A stretch of DNA of 23,857 bases. It comes from Bacteroides sp. UBA7335 (GTDB taxonomy: Bacteria > Bacteroidota > Bacteroidia > Bacteroidales > Bacteroidaceae). The DNA lies in assembly GCA_002471185.1 (NCBI GenBank), contig DKPL01000001.1, positions 1 through 23,857 on the forward strand, in the 5' to 3' direction. Under the pieces are notes generated by a model that saw nothing but the letters and a program-made list of their open reading frames with translations, did no database searches and was not told the origin of the DNA. A program made the position numbers and the translations under genes. Below, one piece after another: positions 16,471 through 23,857 of the stretch (positions within the stretch are counted from its first letter, which is position 1; the number at the start of each line of letters is the position of its first letter).

Positions 16471-18201
16471 ATGAACCTATTAGAACTTAGTGAACAGGAA
16501 ATCATCAGACGTAACAGTCTGAACGAACTCCGCGCGATGGGTATCGACCCCTATCCTGCTGCAGAGTATATAGTTAATGCTTATTCCACAGATATAAAAG
16601 AAGAATTTAAAGACGAACAAGAACCACCCCGTCAAGTATCTATTGCCGGACGCATCATGAGTCGTCGCATCATGGGAAAAGCTTCCTTTATTGAATTACA
16701 AGATTCTAAAGGTCGTATTCAGGTATATATCACCCGTGATGATATTTGCCCTAACGAAGACAAAGAGCTTTATAACGCTGTATTCAAGCGTCTTCTCGAT
16801 TTGGGAGATTATATCGGTATAGAAGGTTTTGTGTTTCGCACACAAATGGGTGAGGTAAGTATTCACGCTCAAAAGCTGACTGTACTTGCAAAATCTATCA
16901 AGCCTCTTCCGATTGTAAAATATAAAGATGGGGTAGCTTACGACTCTTTTGAAGATCCAGAACTACGCTATCGTCAGCGCTATGTAGACCTTGCGGTAAA
17001 CGAAGGTATCAAAGATATCTTTATCAAACGTACCAAAGTTTATACTTCAATGCGCGAATACTTCAATAACGAAGGTTATTTAGAGGTTGAAACTCCAATT
17101 CTACAATCTATTGCCGGTGGTGCAGCGGCGCGTCCGTTTATTACACACCACAATGCTTTAGATATTCCATTGTATCTGCGTATTGCCAATGAGCTTTATT
17201 TGAAACGTCTAATCGTGGGCGGTTTCGAGGGAGTATACGAGTTCTCTAAAAACTTCCGCAACGAAGGAATGGACCGTACTCACAACCCTGAATTTACTGC
17301 GATGGAGGTGTACGTAGCTTATAAAGACTACAACTGGATGATGGCCTTTACTGAAAACATGATTGAAAAAATCTGCTTGGATGTAAACGGTACAACCGAA
17401 GTTAAAGTAGGCGACAATGTAATTAACTTCAAAGCTCCATACAAACGTGTAACTATGCTCGACTCTATCAAAGAGTTTACAGGTCATGACCTACACGGCA
17501 AATCAGAAGACGAGATTCGCGAGATTTGCAAAACATTGAATATGGAAATTGATGATACTATGGGTAAAGGTAAGTTGATTGATGAAATCTTTGGCGAATT
17601 CTGCGAAGGAAACTACATACAACCTACATTTATCACCGATTATCCTATCGAAATGTCTCCGTTGACAAAACGTCACCGCGAGAATCCGGAGTTGACCGAA
17701 CGTTTCGAATTGATGGTTAATGGTAAAGAGTTGGCTAATGCTTACTCTGAGCTAAACGACCCTATCGATCAGCTTGAACGCTTCCAAGAACAAATGCGCT
17801 TGAGCGAAAAGGGAGATGATGAAGCAATGATTATTGACAAAGACTTCATCCGTTCTTTGGAATACGGTATGCCTCCAACCTCAGGAATGGGTATTGGTAT
17901 GGACCGTCTTGTGATGCTTATGACCGGGCAAACAACCATTCAGGAAGTTCTTTTCTTCCCTCAAATGCGTCCCGAAAAAGTAACTAAGAAAGATGCTACC
18001 GAAAAGTATCTTGAACTAGGCATCACTGCAGACTGGGTTCCTGTAATTCAAAAAGCGGGTTATAACATGGTGGAAGATATAAAAGGTGTAAACCCTCAAA
18101 AATTCCATCAAGACATTTGTGGCATCAACAAGAAATATAAGCTTGAGCTTGCTAATCCGACGGTAAATGAAGTTACCGAATGGATAGAAAAAATTAAATG
18201 A
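16471..18201 (+). CDS. lysS: Lysyl-tRNA synthetase, class II
   Basis: A 576-residue enzyme that charges tRNA-Lys with lysine. The open frame extends to 16426, but the ATG at 16471 (MNLLELSEQEIIRRN) is preferred: it gives the typical N-terminus of the family and the promoter-like box lies inside the longer frame. An OB-fold anticodon-binding domain (about 55-145) precedes the class II catalytic core, with motif 2 as FRNEGMDRTHNPEF (262-275) and motif 3 as GMGIGMDRLVM (472-482). After FFPQMRPE the E. coli-type enzyme would end, but this protein continues for about 70 residues (about 505-576) with a helical, basic tail resembling a helix-hairpin-helix module, in my experience common in Bacteroidota LysS. 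gpsA and pgi follow on the same strand. Confidence 0.97.
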   Translation: MNLLELSEQEIIRRNSLNELRAMGIDPYPAAEYIVNAYSTDIKEEFKDEQEPPRQVSIAGRIMSRRIMGKASFIELQDSKGRIQVYITRDDICPNEDKELYNAVFKRLLDLGDYIGIEGFVFRTQMGEVSIHAQKLTVLAKSIKPLPIVKYKDGVAYDSFEDPELRYRQRYVDLAVNEGIKDIFIKRTKVYTSMREYFNNEGYLEVETPILQSIAGGAAARPFITHHNALDIPLYLRIANELYLKRLIVGGFEGVYEFSKNFRNEGMDRTHNPEFTAMEVYVAYKDYNWMMAFTENMIEKICLDVNGTTEVKVGDNVINFKAPYKRVTMLDSIKEFTGHDLHGKSEDEIREICKTLNMEIDDTMGKGKLIDEIFGEFCEGNYIQPTFITDYPIEMSPLTKRHRENPELTERFELMVNGKELANAYSELNDPIDQLERFQEQMRLSEKGDDEAMIIDKDFIRSLEYGMPPTSGMGIGMDRLVMLMTGQTTIQEVLFFPQMRPEKVTKKDATEKYLELGITADWVPVIQKAGYNMVEDIKGVNPQKFHQDICGINKKYKLELANPTVNEVTEWIEKIK

Positions 18202-18212
18202 AAATAAAGAAT

Positions 18213-18269
18213 GAAAAATTAAAGGCAAAGGAACGCTCAAGTTGGCTTTTTCTTTGTTTTTAATTTTTC
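18213..18269 (+). terminator. AT-rich inverted repeat between lysS and gpsA
   Basis: The arm at 18213-18232 pairs with 18250-18269 at about 17 of 20 positions (cores AAAAATTAAA and TTTTTAATTTTT, and GCAAAG against CTTTG), around a 17-base loop. The T-rich right arm could end or attenuate the lysS transcript. The many A-T pairs make the fold weak. Confidence 0.35.
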
Positions 18270-18291
18270 TTTTTTAATGTAATTGATATAT

Positions 18292-19287
18292 ATGAAATTA
18301 CCCGGTAAGATAGCGATAGTAGGTGGTGGAAGCTGGGCCACAGCCATTGCCAAAATGTTTCTTGCACAAGAAAACTCTATCAATTGGTATATGCGTCGTG
18401 AAGATCGCATAACCGATTTTAAACGTCTCGGACACAATCCTGCCTACCTTACAGGAGTGAAGTTTGATATGAAACGTATTCAGTTTTATACAAACATCAA
18501 TGACATTGTGAAAGAGTCGGATACATTGGTATTTGCTACCCCCTCACCTTATTTGAAGGCTCATCTGAAAAAGCTAAAAACAAAGCTTAAAGACAAATTT
18601 ATAATTACCGCTATCAAAGGAATTGTACCCGATGACAATTTAATTGTATCGGAGTATTTCACAAAAGAGTATGGCGTTCCCCCCGAAAACATCGCCGTGC
18701 TTGGCGGTCCGTGCCACGCAGAAGAGGTTGCTCTAGAGCGTCTTTCGTACCTGACACTGGCTTGCCCCGACAAAGATAAAGCACGCATATTTGCACGCAG
18801 AATGGGAAGCTCATTCGTTAAGACATCAGTCAGTGATGATGTGGTGGGCGTAGAATACAGCTCGGTTCTTAAAAATGTATATGCTATCGCTGCAGGTATT
18901 TGTAGCGGCTTAAAGTATGGTGATAATTTTCAAGCTGTACTCATGTCAAATGCGATTCAAGAAATGAGACGTTTTCTAGATACAGTTCATCCACTCAATA
19001 GAAATGTAGACGAATCGGTATATCTAGGCGACTTGTTGGTGACTGGCTACTCTAACTTTAGTCGTAACCGAACCTTTGGAACGATGATTGGCAAGGGCTA
19101 TTCTGTGAAAAGTGCGCAAATAGAAATGGAGATGATAGCCGAAGGATATTACGGCACAAAATGTATTAAAGAGATTAATAAACATCATCATGTGAATATG
19201 CCAATTCTAGATGCTGTTTATAATATATTATATGAACGTATCTCTCCTATGATTGAAATCAAGCTGTTGACCGATTCTTTTAGATAG
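18292..19287 (+). CDS. gpsA: NAD(P)-dependent glycerol-3-phosphate dehydrogenase
   Basis: A 331-residue cytoplasmic enzyme that reduces dihydroxyacetone phosphate to sn-glycerol 3-phosphate for phospholipid synthesis. The Rossmann dinucleotide loop is GGGSWAT (11-17). FATPSPYLKAHL (81-92) and GGPCHAEEVA (138-147) follow, and the catalytic lysine is K194 in YSSVLKNVYAIAAG, followed by GLKYGDN. A frame-extending TTG lies at 18283, but the ATG at 18292 (MKLPGKIAIV) gives the normal family N-terminus. It lies 90 bp after lysS and 50 bp before pgi, consistent with a housekeeping cluster. Confidence 0.95.
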   Translation: MKLPGKIAIVGGGSWATAIAKMFLAQENSINWYMRREDRITDFKRLGHNPAYLTGVKFDMKRIQFYTNINDIVKESDTLVFATPSPYLKAHLKKLKTKLKDKFIITAIKGIVPDDNLIVSEYFTKEYGVPPENIAVLGGPCHAEEVALERLSYLTLACPDKDKARIFARRMGSSFVKTSVSDDVVGVEYSSVLKNVYAIAAGICSGLKYGDNFQAVLMSNAIQEMRRFLDTVHPLNRNVDESVYLGDLLVTGYSNFSRNRTFGTMIGKGYSVKSAQIEMEMIAEGYYGTKCIKEINKHHHVNMPILDAVYNILYERISPMIEIKLLTDSFR

Positions 19288-19337
19288 GCGGCCGGTTGAA
19301 GGCAATCAGGAACAACCCTTAAACACTTTTAATTATT

Positions 19338-20675
19338 ATGATTAGTTTAAACATTCAAAAAACGCTGGGATTTGTCTCTAAAGAGACAATTGCAGCTTTT
19401 GAGCCTAAGGTAAAGGCTGCTCAGGAAATGTTAGAACATGGTACTGGTAAAGGTAACGACTTTTTAGGATGGCTACATTTGCCCTCTTCGATTACAAAAG
19501 AGCACCTAGACGATTTGAAGGCTACTGCTAAAGTGCTTCGCGAAAACTGTGAAGTGGTAGTTGTAGCAGGTATCGGAGGTAGCTATTTGGGCACACGTGC
19601 GGTTATCGAAGCGTTATCAAACAGTTTCACCTGGTTGGAAGACAAGAAAAAAAATCCTGTAATTATCTATGCAGGACATAATATCAGCGAAGATTATCTT
19701 TTTGAACTTACTGAGTTCTTAAAGGATAAAAAATTCGGTGTTATCAACATCTCAAAATCGGGTACAACTACCGAAACTGCTCTTGCTTTTCGTTTGCTCA
19801 AAAAACAATGCGAAGATCAACGTGGCAAAGAGATGGCTAAAAAGGTTATCGTAGCCATTACAGATGCTAAAAAAGGCGCTGCACGCATCACTGCCGATCA
19901 AGAGGGATATAAGTCTTATATCATTCCTGACAATGTAGGCGGACGCTTTTCGGTATTGACTCCGGTTGGTCTACTTCCCATCGCTATTGCTGGATTTGAC
20001 ATCGATAAATTGATTGCCGGTGCAGTTGAAATGGAAAAAACTTGCGGCATCGACACTCCTTTCGAGAAAAACCCTGCTGCTATATATGCAGCTACACGCA
20101 ATGCACTTTATGAATCGGGCAAGAAAATCGAAATCTTGGTTAACTTCTGCCCTAAACTTCACTATGTGAACGAATGGTGGAAACAACTTTACGGAGAATC
20201 TGAAGGAAAAGATCACAAAGGTATTTTCCCTGCTGCGGTTGATTTCTCTACAGATCTTCACTCAATGGGACAGTGGATTCAAGAAGGCGAACGCACAATC
20301 TTTGAAACTGTAATCTCGGTAGATAAAGTAAACCATAAATTAGAAGTTCCTACTGACGAAGCTAACCTTGACGGATTAAATTACTTAGCAGGAAAACGTG
20401 TTGATGAAGTTAATAAAATGGCAGAATTGGGAACTCAGTTGGCTCACGTTGACGGTGGTGTACCCAATATGCGTATTGTCATCCCATCATTAGACGAAAA
20501 AAGCATTGGTGGGTTATTATACTTCTTCGAAATAGCCTGTGGTATCAGCGGTTACGTATTGGGAGTTAATCCTTTCGACCAACCAGGTGTAGAGGCTTAC
20601 AAAAAGAACATGTTTGCACTATTAAACAAACCTGGCTTTGAAGCAGAATCTAAAGCAATTCAAGCGAAACTTTAA
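19338..20675 (+). CDS. pgi: Glucose-6-phosphate isomerase
   Basis: A 445-residue enzyme of glycolysis and gluconeogenesis interconverting glucose 6-phosphate and fructose 6-phosphate; this is the short bacterial form. The phosphate-binding loop SKSGTTTE is at 139-146, preceded by AGIGGSYLGTRAV (78-90). Probable catalytic residues are E287 (LYGESEGKD), H308 (TDLHSMGQ) and K422 (QPGVEAYKKNM), each offset by three from the numbers I recall for the Bacillus enzyme. The N-terminus MISLNIQKTLGF matches this subfamily. It follows gpsA by 50 bp and ends before a strong bidirectional terminator. Confidence 0.97.
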   Translation: MISLNIQKTLGFVSKETIAAFEPKVKAAQEMLEHGTGKGNDFLGWLHLPSSITKEHLDDLKATAKVLRENCEVVVVAGIGGSYLGTRAVIEALSNSFTWLEDKKKNPVIIYAGHNISEDYLFELTEFLKDKKFGVINISKSGTTTETALAFRLLKKQCEDQRGKEMAKKVIVAITDAKKGAARITADQEGYKSYIIPDNVGGRFSVLTPVGLLPIAIAGFDIDKLIAGAVEMEKTCGIDTPFEKNPAAIYAATRNALYESGKKIEILVNFCPKLHYVNEWWKQLYGESEGKDHKGIFPAAVDFSTDLHSMGQWIQEGERTIFETVISVDKVNHKLEVPTDEANLDGLNYLAGKRVDEVNKMAELGTQLAHVDGGVPNMRIVIPSLDEKSIGGLLYFFEIACGISGYVLGVNPFDQPGVEAYKKNMFALLNKPGFEAESKAIQAKL

Positions 20676-20698
20676 GAATACTTGAATGTGATATAAAA

Positions 20699-20737
20699 AA
20701 AACGCGGACTATATAGATTATATAGCCCGCGTTTCTT
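20699..20737. terminator. Bidirectional Rho-independent terminator
   Basis: A 15-bp stem with one mismatch (AACGCGGACTATATA at 20701-20715 against TATATAGCCCGCGTT at 20719-20733) and a 3-base loop, preceded by an A-tract and followed by TTTCTTT. It lies between the convergent pgi and lipoprotein genes, so it can terminate both. Confidence 0.85.
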
Positions 20738-20746
20738 TATAGTAAT

Positions 20747-21226
20747 TTATTTCTCTAAACGCAAATAGACAAACTGTGAAGCACCTACTGCTCCTGCATT
20801 TGACGAAAGATAAAAACTCAAAGTTAGTGTCTCACGGTCGTCAAGAACTTCTTCAACTTGTGCCAAAAGCTTTATTTGAGTTTTTTCGACCCCATCCGAG
20901 AAACGAAGCAAACCACTCTCAACATCAATAAGCTCCTCTTCAGTGGTGACTAATTCGGCATCATAAATCAACTCTAAGTCTAAATATTTTTGGGGAATAC
21001 CTATACTAAAAGTTTGAAGATTAGCACCATTACCGTCAAGTTGCAAAGTCAACTCTAACTCATCACCTTCTTTTAAAATAGGAGTTCCTACATTGTTTGA
21101 TAAGTAGCATTCTGGAATTTCTCCATTTACCAATAAAGAATCAACAATAATAATCGGAGTTTCACCTGTAGACAAACAGGACGATAGGAAAACTAAAAGA
21201 GTAAATAATAAAAAAATGGGCTGCAT
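20747..21226 (-). CDS. Hypothetical lipoprotein, last bacterial gene before the junction
   Basis: A 159-residue protein not recognised as a known family. The N-terminus MQPIFLLFTLLVFLSSC is a lipoprotein signal with lipobox LSSC and C17 as the lipidated residue. The mature part is acidic and beta-strand-rich (GDELELTLQLDGNGANLQTF, ETLTLSFYLSSNAGAVGAS), so probably a small surface or periplasmic beta-sandwich. The open frame runs upstream to 21430, but that extension is read-through of fish exon and intron sequence, so the start at 21226 is chosen from the signal peptide. Its natural promoter may be missing because foreign sequence begins within about 57 bp upstream. Confidence 0.7.
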   Translation of the reverse strand: MQPIFLLFTLLVFLSSCLSTGETPIIIVDSLLVNGEIPECYLSNNVGTPILKEGDELELTLQLDGNGANLQTFSIGIPQKYLDLELIYDAELVTTEEELIDVESGLLRFSDGVEKTQIKLLAQVEEVLDDRETLTLSFYLSSNAGAVGASQFVYLRLEK

Positions 21227-21283
21227 GGTCCAACTACCATAAAAAAAACAACTATTACTAACGATGGTATGATTATCAATACT
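21227..21283. other. Bacterial-vertebrate sequence junction
   Basis: Left of this interval the sequence is bacterial through the lipoprotein start codon (21226). Right of it lies the fish hdac5 exon ending at 21290, followed on the minus strand by a consensus donor GTGAGT. The switch must lie in this AT-rich stretch. No insertion sequence, attachment site or long target duplication is visible, which favours an assembly or ligation chimera over a biological insertion. Confidence 0.85.
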
Positions 21284-21289
21284 ACTCAC

Positions 21290-21377
21290 CCAATCCACAA
21301 TGAGGATCTTGCCCACTCCCAATTTCTGTTGTAGCAGCTTGGCAGTGATAGCTACTGAATTGAAGAAACAAAAGCCC
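21290..21377 (-). CDS. hdac5: hdac5 exon F (GFCFFN...IVDW)
   Basis: 88 bp, acceptor ACAG and donor GTGAGT. It encodes 29 residues after completing a split Met codon and ends at IVDW, directly before the expected zinc-ligand exon. This is the last fish exon before the junction. A (GT)n tract lies just upstream of the acceptor. Confidence 0.9.
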
Positions 21378-21383
21378 CTGTTG

Positions 21384-21402
21384 ACACACACACACACACA
21401 CA
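21384..21402. repeat. (CA)n microsatellite
   Basis: A run of alternating CA in the intron directly upstream of the last hdac5 exon. On the coding strand it takes the place of the polypyrimidine tract. Confidence 0.9.
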
Positions 21403-21517
21403 TGCAGGACACACACATATGTACATACAAAAAAAGAGTACAGACTGTTAGTCATCACCAAGATGTGAAGTAGAAAAATATCTAGTTGTGTAACGATAAT
21501 GTTGTGGGTGTACTTAC

Positions 21518-21573
21518 ATGGCAGTGGATTCCTCAGCATGGTGACCTGGAGGACGCACCACTGCGAAGCCATT
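21518..21573 (-). CDS. hdac5: hdac5 exon E (NGFAVVRPPGHHAEESTA)
   Basis: 56 bp, acceptor CCAG and donor GTAAGT. It encodes 18 residues and ends with the first two bases of the Met codon. It contains the PPGHH catalytic histidine pair of class IIa deacetylases. Confidence 0.92.
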
Positions 21574-21662
21574 CTGGTGCAAAAACAAAGACAGAGTCGA
21601 GGACAGGTAAGACAACTATTTTCAGAAGCGTGTGCCCACTTGTGAGTATTTCTGTGTGTTAC

Positions 21663-21770
21663 CTTCAGCTCCCCTGCTGCCACCCTGAAGGCCAGCTCGA
21701 TGACCGAGCCGACTGCCATGCGGACCGCTGCTGACGAGTGCATCTCATTCCACACTGTGTCACTGTCCAC
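21663..21770 (-). CDS. hdac5: hdac5 exon D (VDSDTVWNEMHSS...GELK)
   Basis: 108 bp, exactly 36 codons, acceptor GCAG and donor GTAACA. It encodes VDSDTVWNEMHSSAAVRMAV through AAGELK, nearly identical to vertebrate HDAC5. The intron to the next exon is only 89 bp, typical of compact teleost genes. Confidence 0.92.
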
Positions 21771-21864
21771 CTGCATAGAGCAACATAGAACTCAGTCCAA
21801 GGCTTAAAACTCTGAATAATGGTATGTAAGACAGAGAAACAGGTGGATTGCTAGAAAGTCTCAC

Positions 21865-21914
21865 CCCGATTCCTCCACACGGAAGAACAGCATACATCTT
21901 CTGACTGATTGGAC
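21865..21914 (-). CDS. hdac5: hdac5 exon C (PISQKMYAVLPCGGIG)
   Basis: 50 bp, acceptor TCAG and donor GTGAGA. It completes a split Gly codon and encodes 16 residues. This segment differs between class IIa paralogues and matches HDAC5 rather than HDAC4 or HDAC9. The Cys in LPCGG is one of the structural zinc ligands. Confidence 0.9.
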
Positions 21915-22383
<469 letters not shown>

Positions 22384-22504
22384 CTAGCAATTTCTTGTGG
22401 TCCAGTTTGTGTCGATTGAGTGGACTGGTTCCATACAGCAGTGTGTGAAACTCTGAATGAACAGACTGGATCTCATCCAGAGACGCTTTACGCCCACGAA
22501 TCCT
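22384..22504 (-). CDS. hdac5: hdac5 exon B (RIRGRKASLDEIQ...KKLL)
   Basis: 121 bp, acceptor GCAG and donor GTAGCT. It encodes 40 residues plus the first base of the Gly codon finished in exon C. It includes SVHSEFHTLLYGTSPLNR, diagnostic of class IIa deacetylases. Confidence 0.92.
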
Positions 22505-22893
22505 CTGCTCACACACAGACAGAGAAACAGACTGAGTAAGGTTTTTGCATTTTTAATTTGCACATTAGAAAAAAATATTACATGATGAATATTCAGCAAT
22601 TACCTTATGTCAACTACCTATTGGTAAAATAAAGCTTTTATACATGAAATGGAAAATGCTACTTGAATGCATTCATGCAGAGATGATGTGTTTAATGGTG
22701 ATGGAAACATATTTACAGTAACTGATGATAATAAACTGCCATGAAGGGTTTAACGCCTCATACTTTCTCTGGGAGGTGACTGTTAGCGGTGTGTAGCTGT
22801 GCATGCTAGGATAGCTTGCAGTTGTGCAGCAACCGTGAAAATACAGCAGTGGGTGTACCTCTACTGTGAGCACCTCCACAGTGAGGACAAGCA

Positions 22894-22910
22894 TGTGTGT
22901 GTGTGTGTGT
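22894..22910. repeat. (GT)n microsatellite
   Basis: Alternating TG run in the exon A-B intron, 13 bp outside the left TGGGGACA arm. Confidence 0.85.
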
Positions 22911-22923
22911 CATAGGCTACTTC

Positions 22924-23057
22924 TGGGGACAAAAGACCACTTAACTGGGGATTAATGATGTCTCCAGTTAAGGAAAAGCTGATTTTTGGGTCAGTGGTTA
23001 AGGTTAGGTTTAGGTTAAGTCAACAGGAAATGAATACAAGTCTACGTAATGTCCCCA
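22924..23057. repeat. Probable short inverted-repeat element flanked by GT tracts
   Basis: TGGGGACA (22924-22931) and TGTCCCCA (23050-23057) are exact reverse complements 118 bp apart, with GGTTAGGTTTAGG-like sequence inside and GT microsatellites on both outer sides. Dispersed repeats of this look (GGGGAC ends, TTAGG-rich core, GT flanks) are, from memory, common in fish genomes. The family was not confirmed. Confidence 0.45.
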
Positions 23058-23080
23058 AAAGTGAAGAAGATCAATGTGTA

Positions 23081-23093
23081 TGTGTGTGTGTGT
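23081..23093. repeat. Short (GT)n tract at exon A donor
   Basis: A GT run that on the coding strand gives a CA tract starting just inside the intron after exon A. Confidence 0.8.
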
Positions 23094-23095
23094 AC

Positions 23096-23229
23096 CTCAC
23101 AGCGGCCCAGCAGGCCCGTCTCCTGCAGTCTGGACCAGATGCTCTGCACTCTTCCAGCATGCTCTGGGTGGATGTGAGCGTTGCCACACACACACTGATG
23201 CTTCAACATCAGACTGTCATATACAAGCC
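23096..23229 (-). CDS. hdac5: hdac5 exon A (LVYDSLMLKHQC...LLGRCE)
   Basis: 134 bp, acceptor CTAG and donor GTACAC. It completes a split Gly codon and encodes 44 residues at the start of the deacetylase domain: LVYDSLMLKHQCVCGNAHIH, PEHAGRVQSIWSRLQETGLL. The CVC and following His residues match the class IIa structural zinc site. Earlier exons are beyond the right edge. Confidence 0.92.
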
Positions 23230-23346
23230 CTAGAGTAACAGAGAGAGAGAGGGACAGATGTAAATTTCATCTATCCTCAAATAAAAGTCAGTGCTTCAAC
23301 AATGCTGAGGTGTGGTATTTACAAATGTGCACCAAAGGAGGAGGCA

Positions 23347-23390
23347 TAAAAAAATAGCAAAAAAAAAAAACAACAACAACAACAAAAAAA
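23347..23390 (+). repeat. A-rich / (CAA)n simple repeat
   Basis: Runs of A interrupted by AATAGC and five CAA units, directly before the degenerate dispersed repeat. Confidence 0.8.
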
Positions 23391-23404
23391 CAGAACTGAA
23401 GTCC

Positions 23405-23520
23405 CTCTGTGTGGAGTTGCATGTTCTCCTCACTTTTACATGGGGTACCCTTCCGGATACTGCAGTGTCCTCCCACAGTCTGAAGACATGCAGGTTAGGT
23501 TAACTGGCAACTTTAAACTG
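23405..23520 (+). repeat. Degenerate teleost dispersed repeat (non-LTR retrotransposon-like)
   Basis: The stretch with GTGTGGAGTTGCATGTTCTC, then TCCTCCCACAGTCTGAAGAC, then ATGCAGGTTAGGTTAACTGG resembles, from memory, the abundant fish repeat with GTTTGCATGTTCTCCCC and CCTCCCACAGTCCAAAGACA. Several substitutions show an old, inactive copy. Assignment to an RTE-like or SINE family is not certain. Confidence 0.55.
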
Positions 23521-23588
23521 ACAATGAATGCTTATTTGTCATTTTTAGCTGGGATTGGTTGAAGGATAAGATGGCAAGATGCCGGTAG

Positions 23589-23687
<99 letters not shown>

Positions 23688-23857
23688 CTGTTGCCCACAA
23701 AGCTTTTTTCAGACACATTCCTCTTTTTATTCCTATTTATACACATCAGTAATCACCTTTGACCAGGTGCAATGATTACATGCTGAGTCCCAGTTACCAA
23801 TTTTGTTTTGAGAAGATATACACTTTGTGACAATGTGATTTATTCTTGATAGACAAT

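Larger units (their letters stand above)
22505..23095 (-). other. hdac5 intron between exons A and B
   Basis: A 591-bp intron holding two GT microsatellites (22894-22910 and 23081-23093) and, between them, a stretch bounded by a short inverted pair of TGGGGACA and TGTCCCCA. No coding sequence is apparent. Confidence 0.75.

Noticed and set aside
18283..18291. TTG start adding three residues to gpsA
   Set aside because: The ATG at 18292 directly precedes the conserved KLPGKIAIVGGG segment and is the more usual start.
1..21226. A true 21-kb bacterial insertion in a fish genome
   Set aside because: All genes are intact, bacterial promoters and terminators are preserved, no introns or decay are seen, and no insertion machinery marks the border. 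Contamination or mis-assembly explains this more simply.
21282..21776. 164-codon minus-strand frame as a single protein
   Set aside because: It reads through introns; only the hdac5 exons inside it, in different frames, are conserved.

Overview
The window is a chimera of two unrelated genomes. Bases 1 to about 21226 are bacterial: dense intact genes, almost no Shine-Dalgarno signals, and repeated matches to the Bacteroidota -7 promoter box TAnnTTTG. Gene content (Smr protein with a DUF2027-like N-terminus, secreted GH2 beta-galactosidase, class II LysS with a C-terminal extension, a lysS-gpsA-pgi run, and an efflux pump carrying a TolC-like domain) points to the order Bacteroidales. Bases from about 21290 to the end are vertebrate, almost certainly teleost: six consecutive exons of a class IIa histone deacetylase, best matching hdac5, lie on the minus strand with GT/AG splice sites, short introns and abundant microsatellites. 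The join lies between 21227 and 21283. It is most simply a mis-assembly or a bacterial contaminant joined to a fish scaffold.

Bacterial layout: a terminator at the left edge; Smr-domain protein (-); beta-galactosidase (-); queA and a Nudix hydrolase (+); an exported glutathione-peroxidase-like protein lacking its catalytic Cys (-); an efflux and regulation block (+) made of a CzcA-type RND pump with a TolC-like C-terminal half, a lipoprotein adaptor, a LytS-type histidine kinase and a LytTR response regulator; three 22-bp tandem palindromic repeats; a cytidylate-kinase-like protein and a MATE transporter (-); lysS, gpsA and pgi (+); a bidirectional terminator; and a small lipoprotein (-) that ends the bacterial part.

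The efflux block is the most coherent system. Pump, adaptor and outer-membrane channel are encoded by two adjacent genes, followed by a two-component pair that has its own promoter-like sequence. The pump start codon sits inside a perfect 12-bp inverted repeat, which could be an operator or a translation-controlling hairpin. This arrangement resembles known heavy-metal efflux modules, and I do not claim a new system. The less expected items are the start-codon hairpin, the Cys-less peroxidase homologue, the 22-bp palindromic array and the bacterial-fish junction. All functional calls come from reading the sequence; no database search was run.
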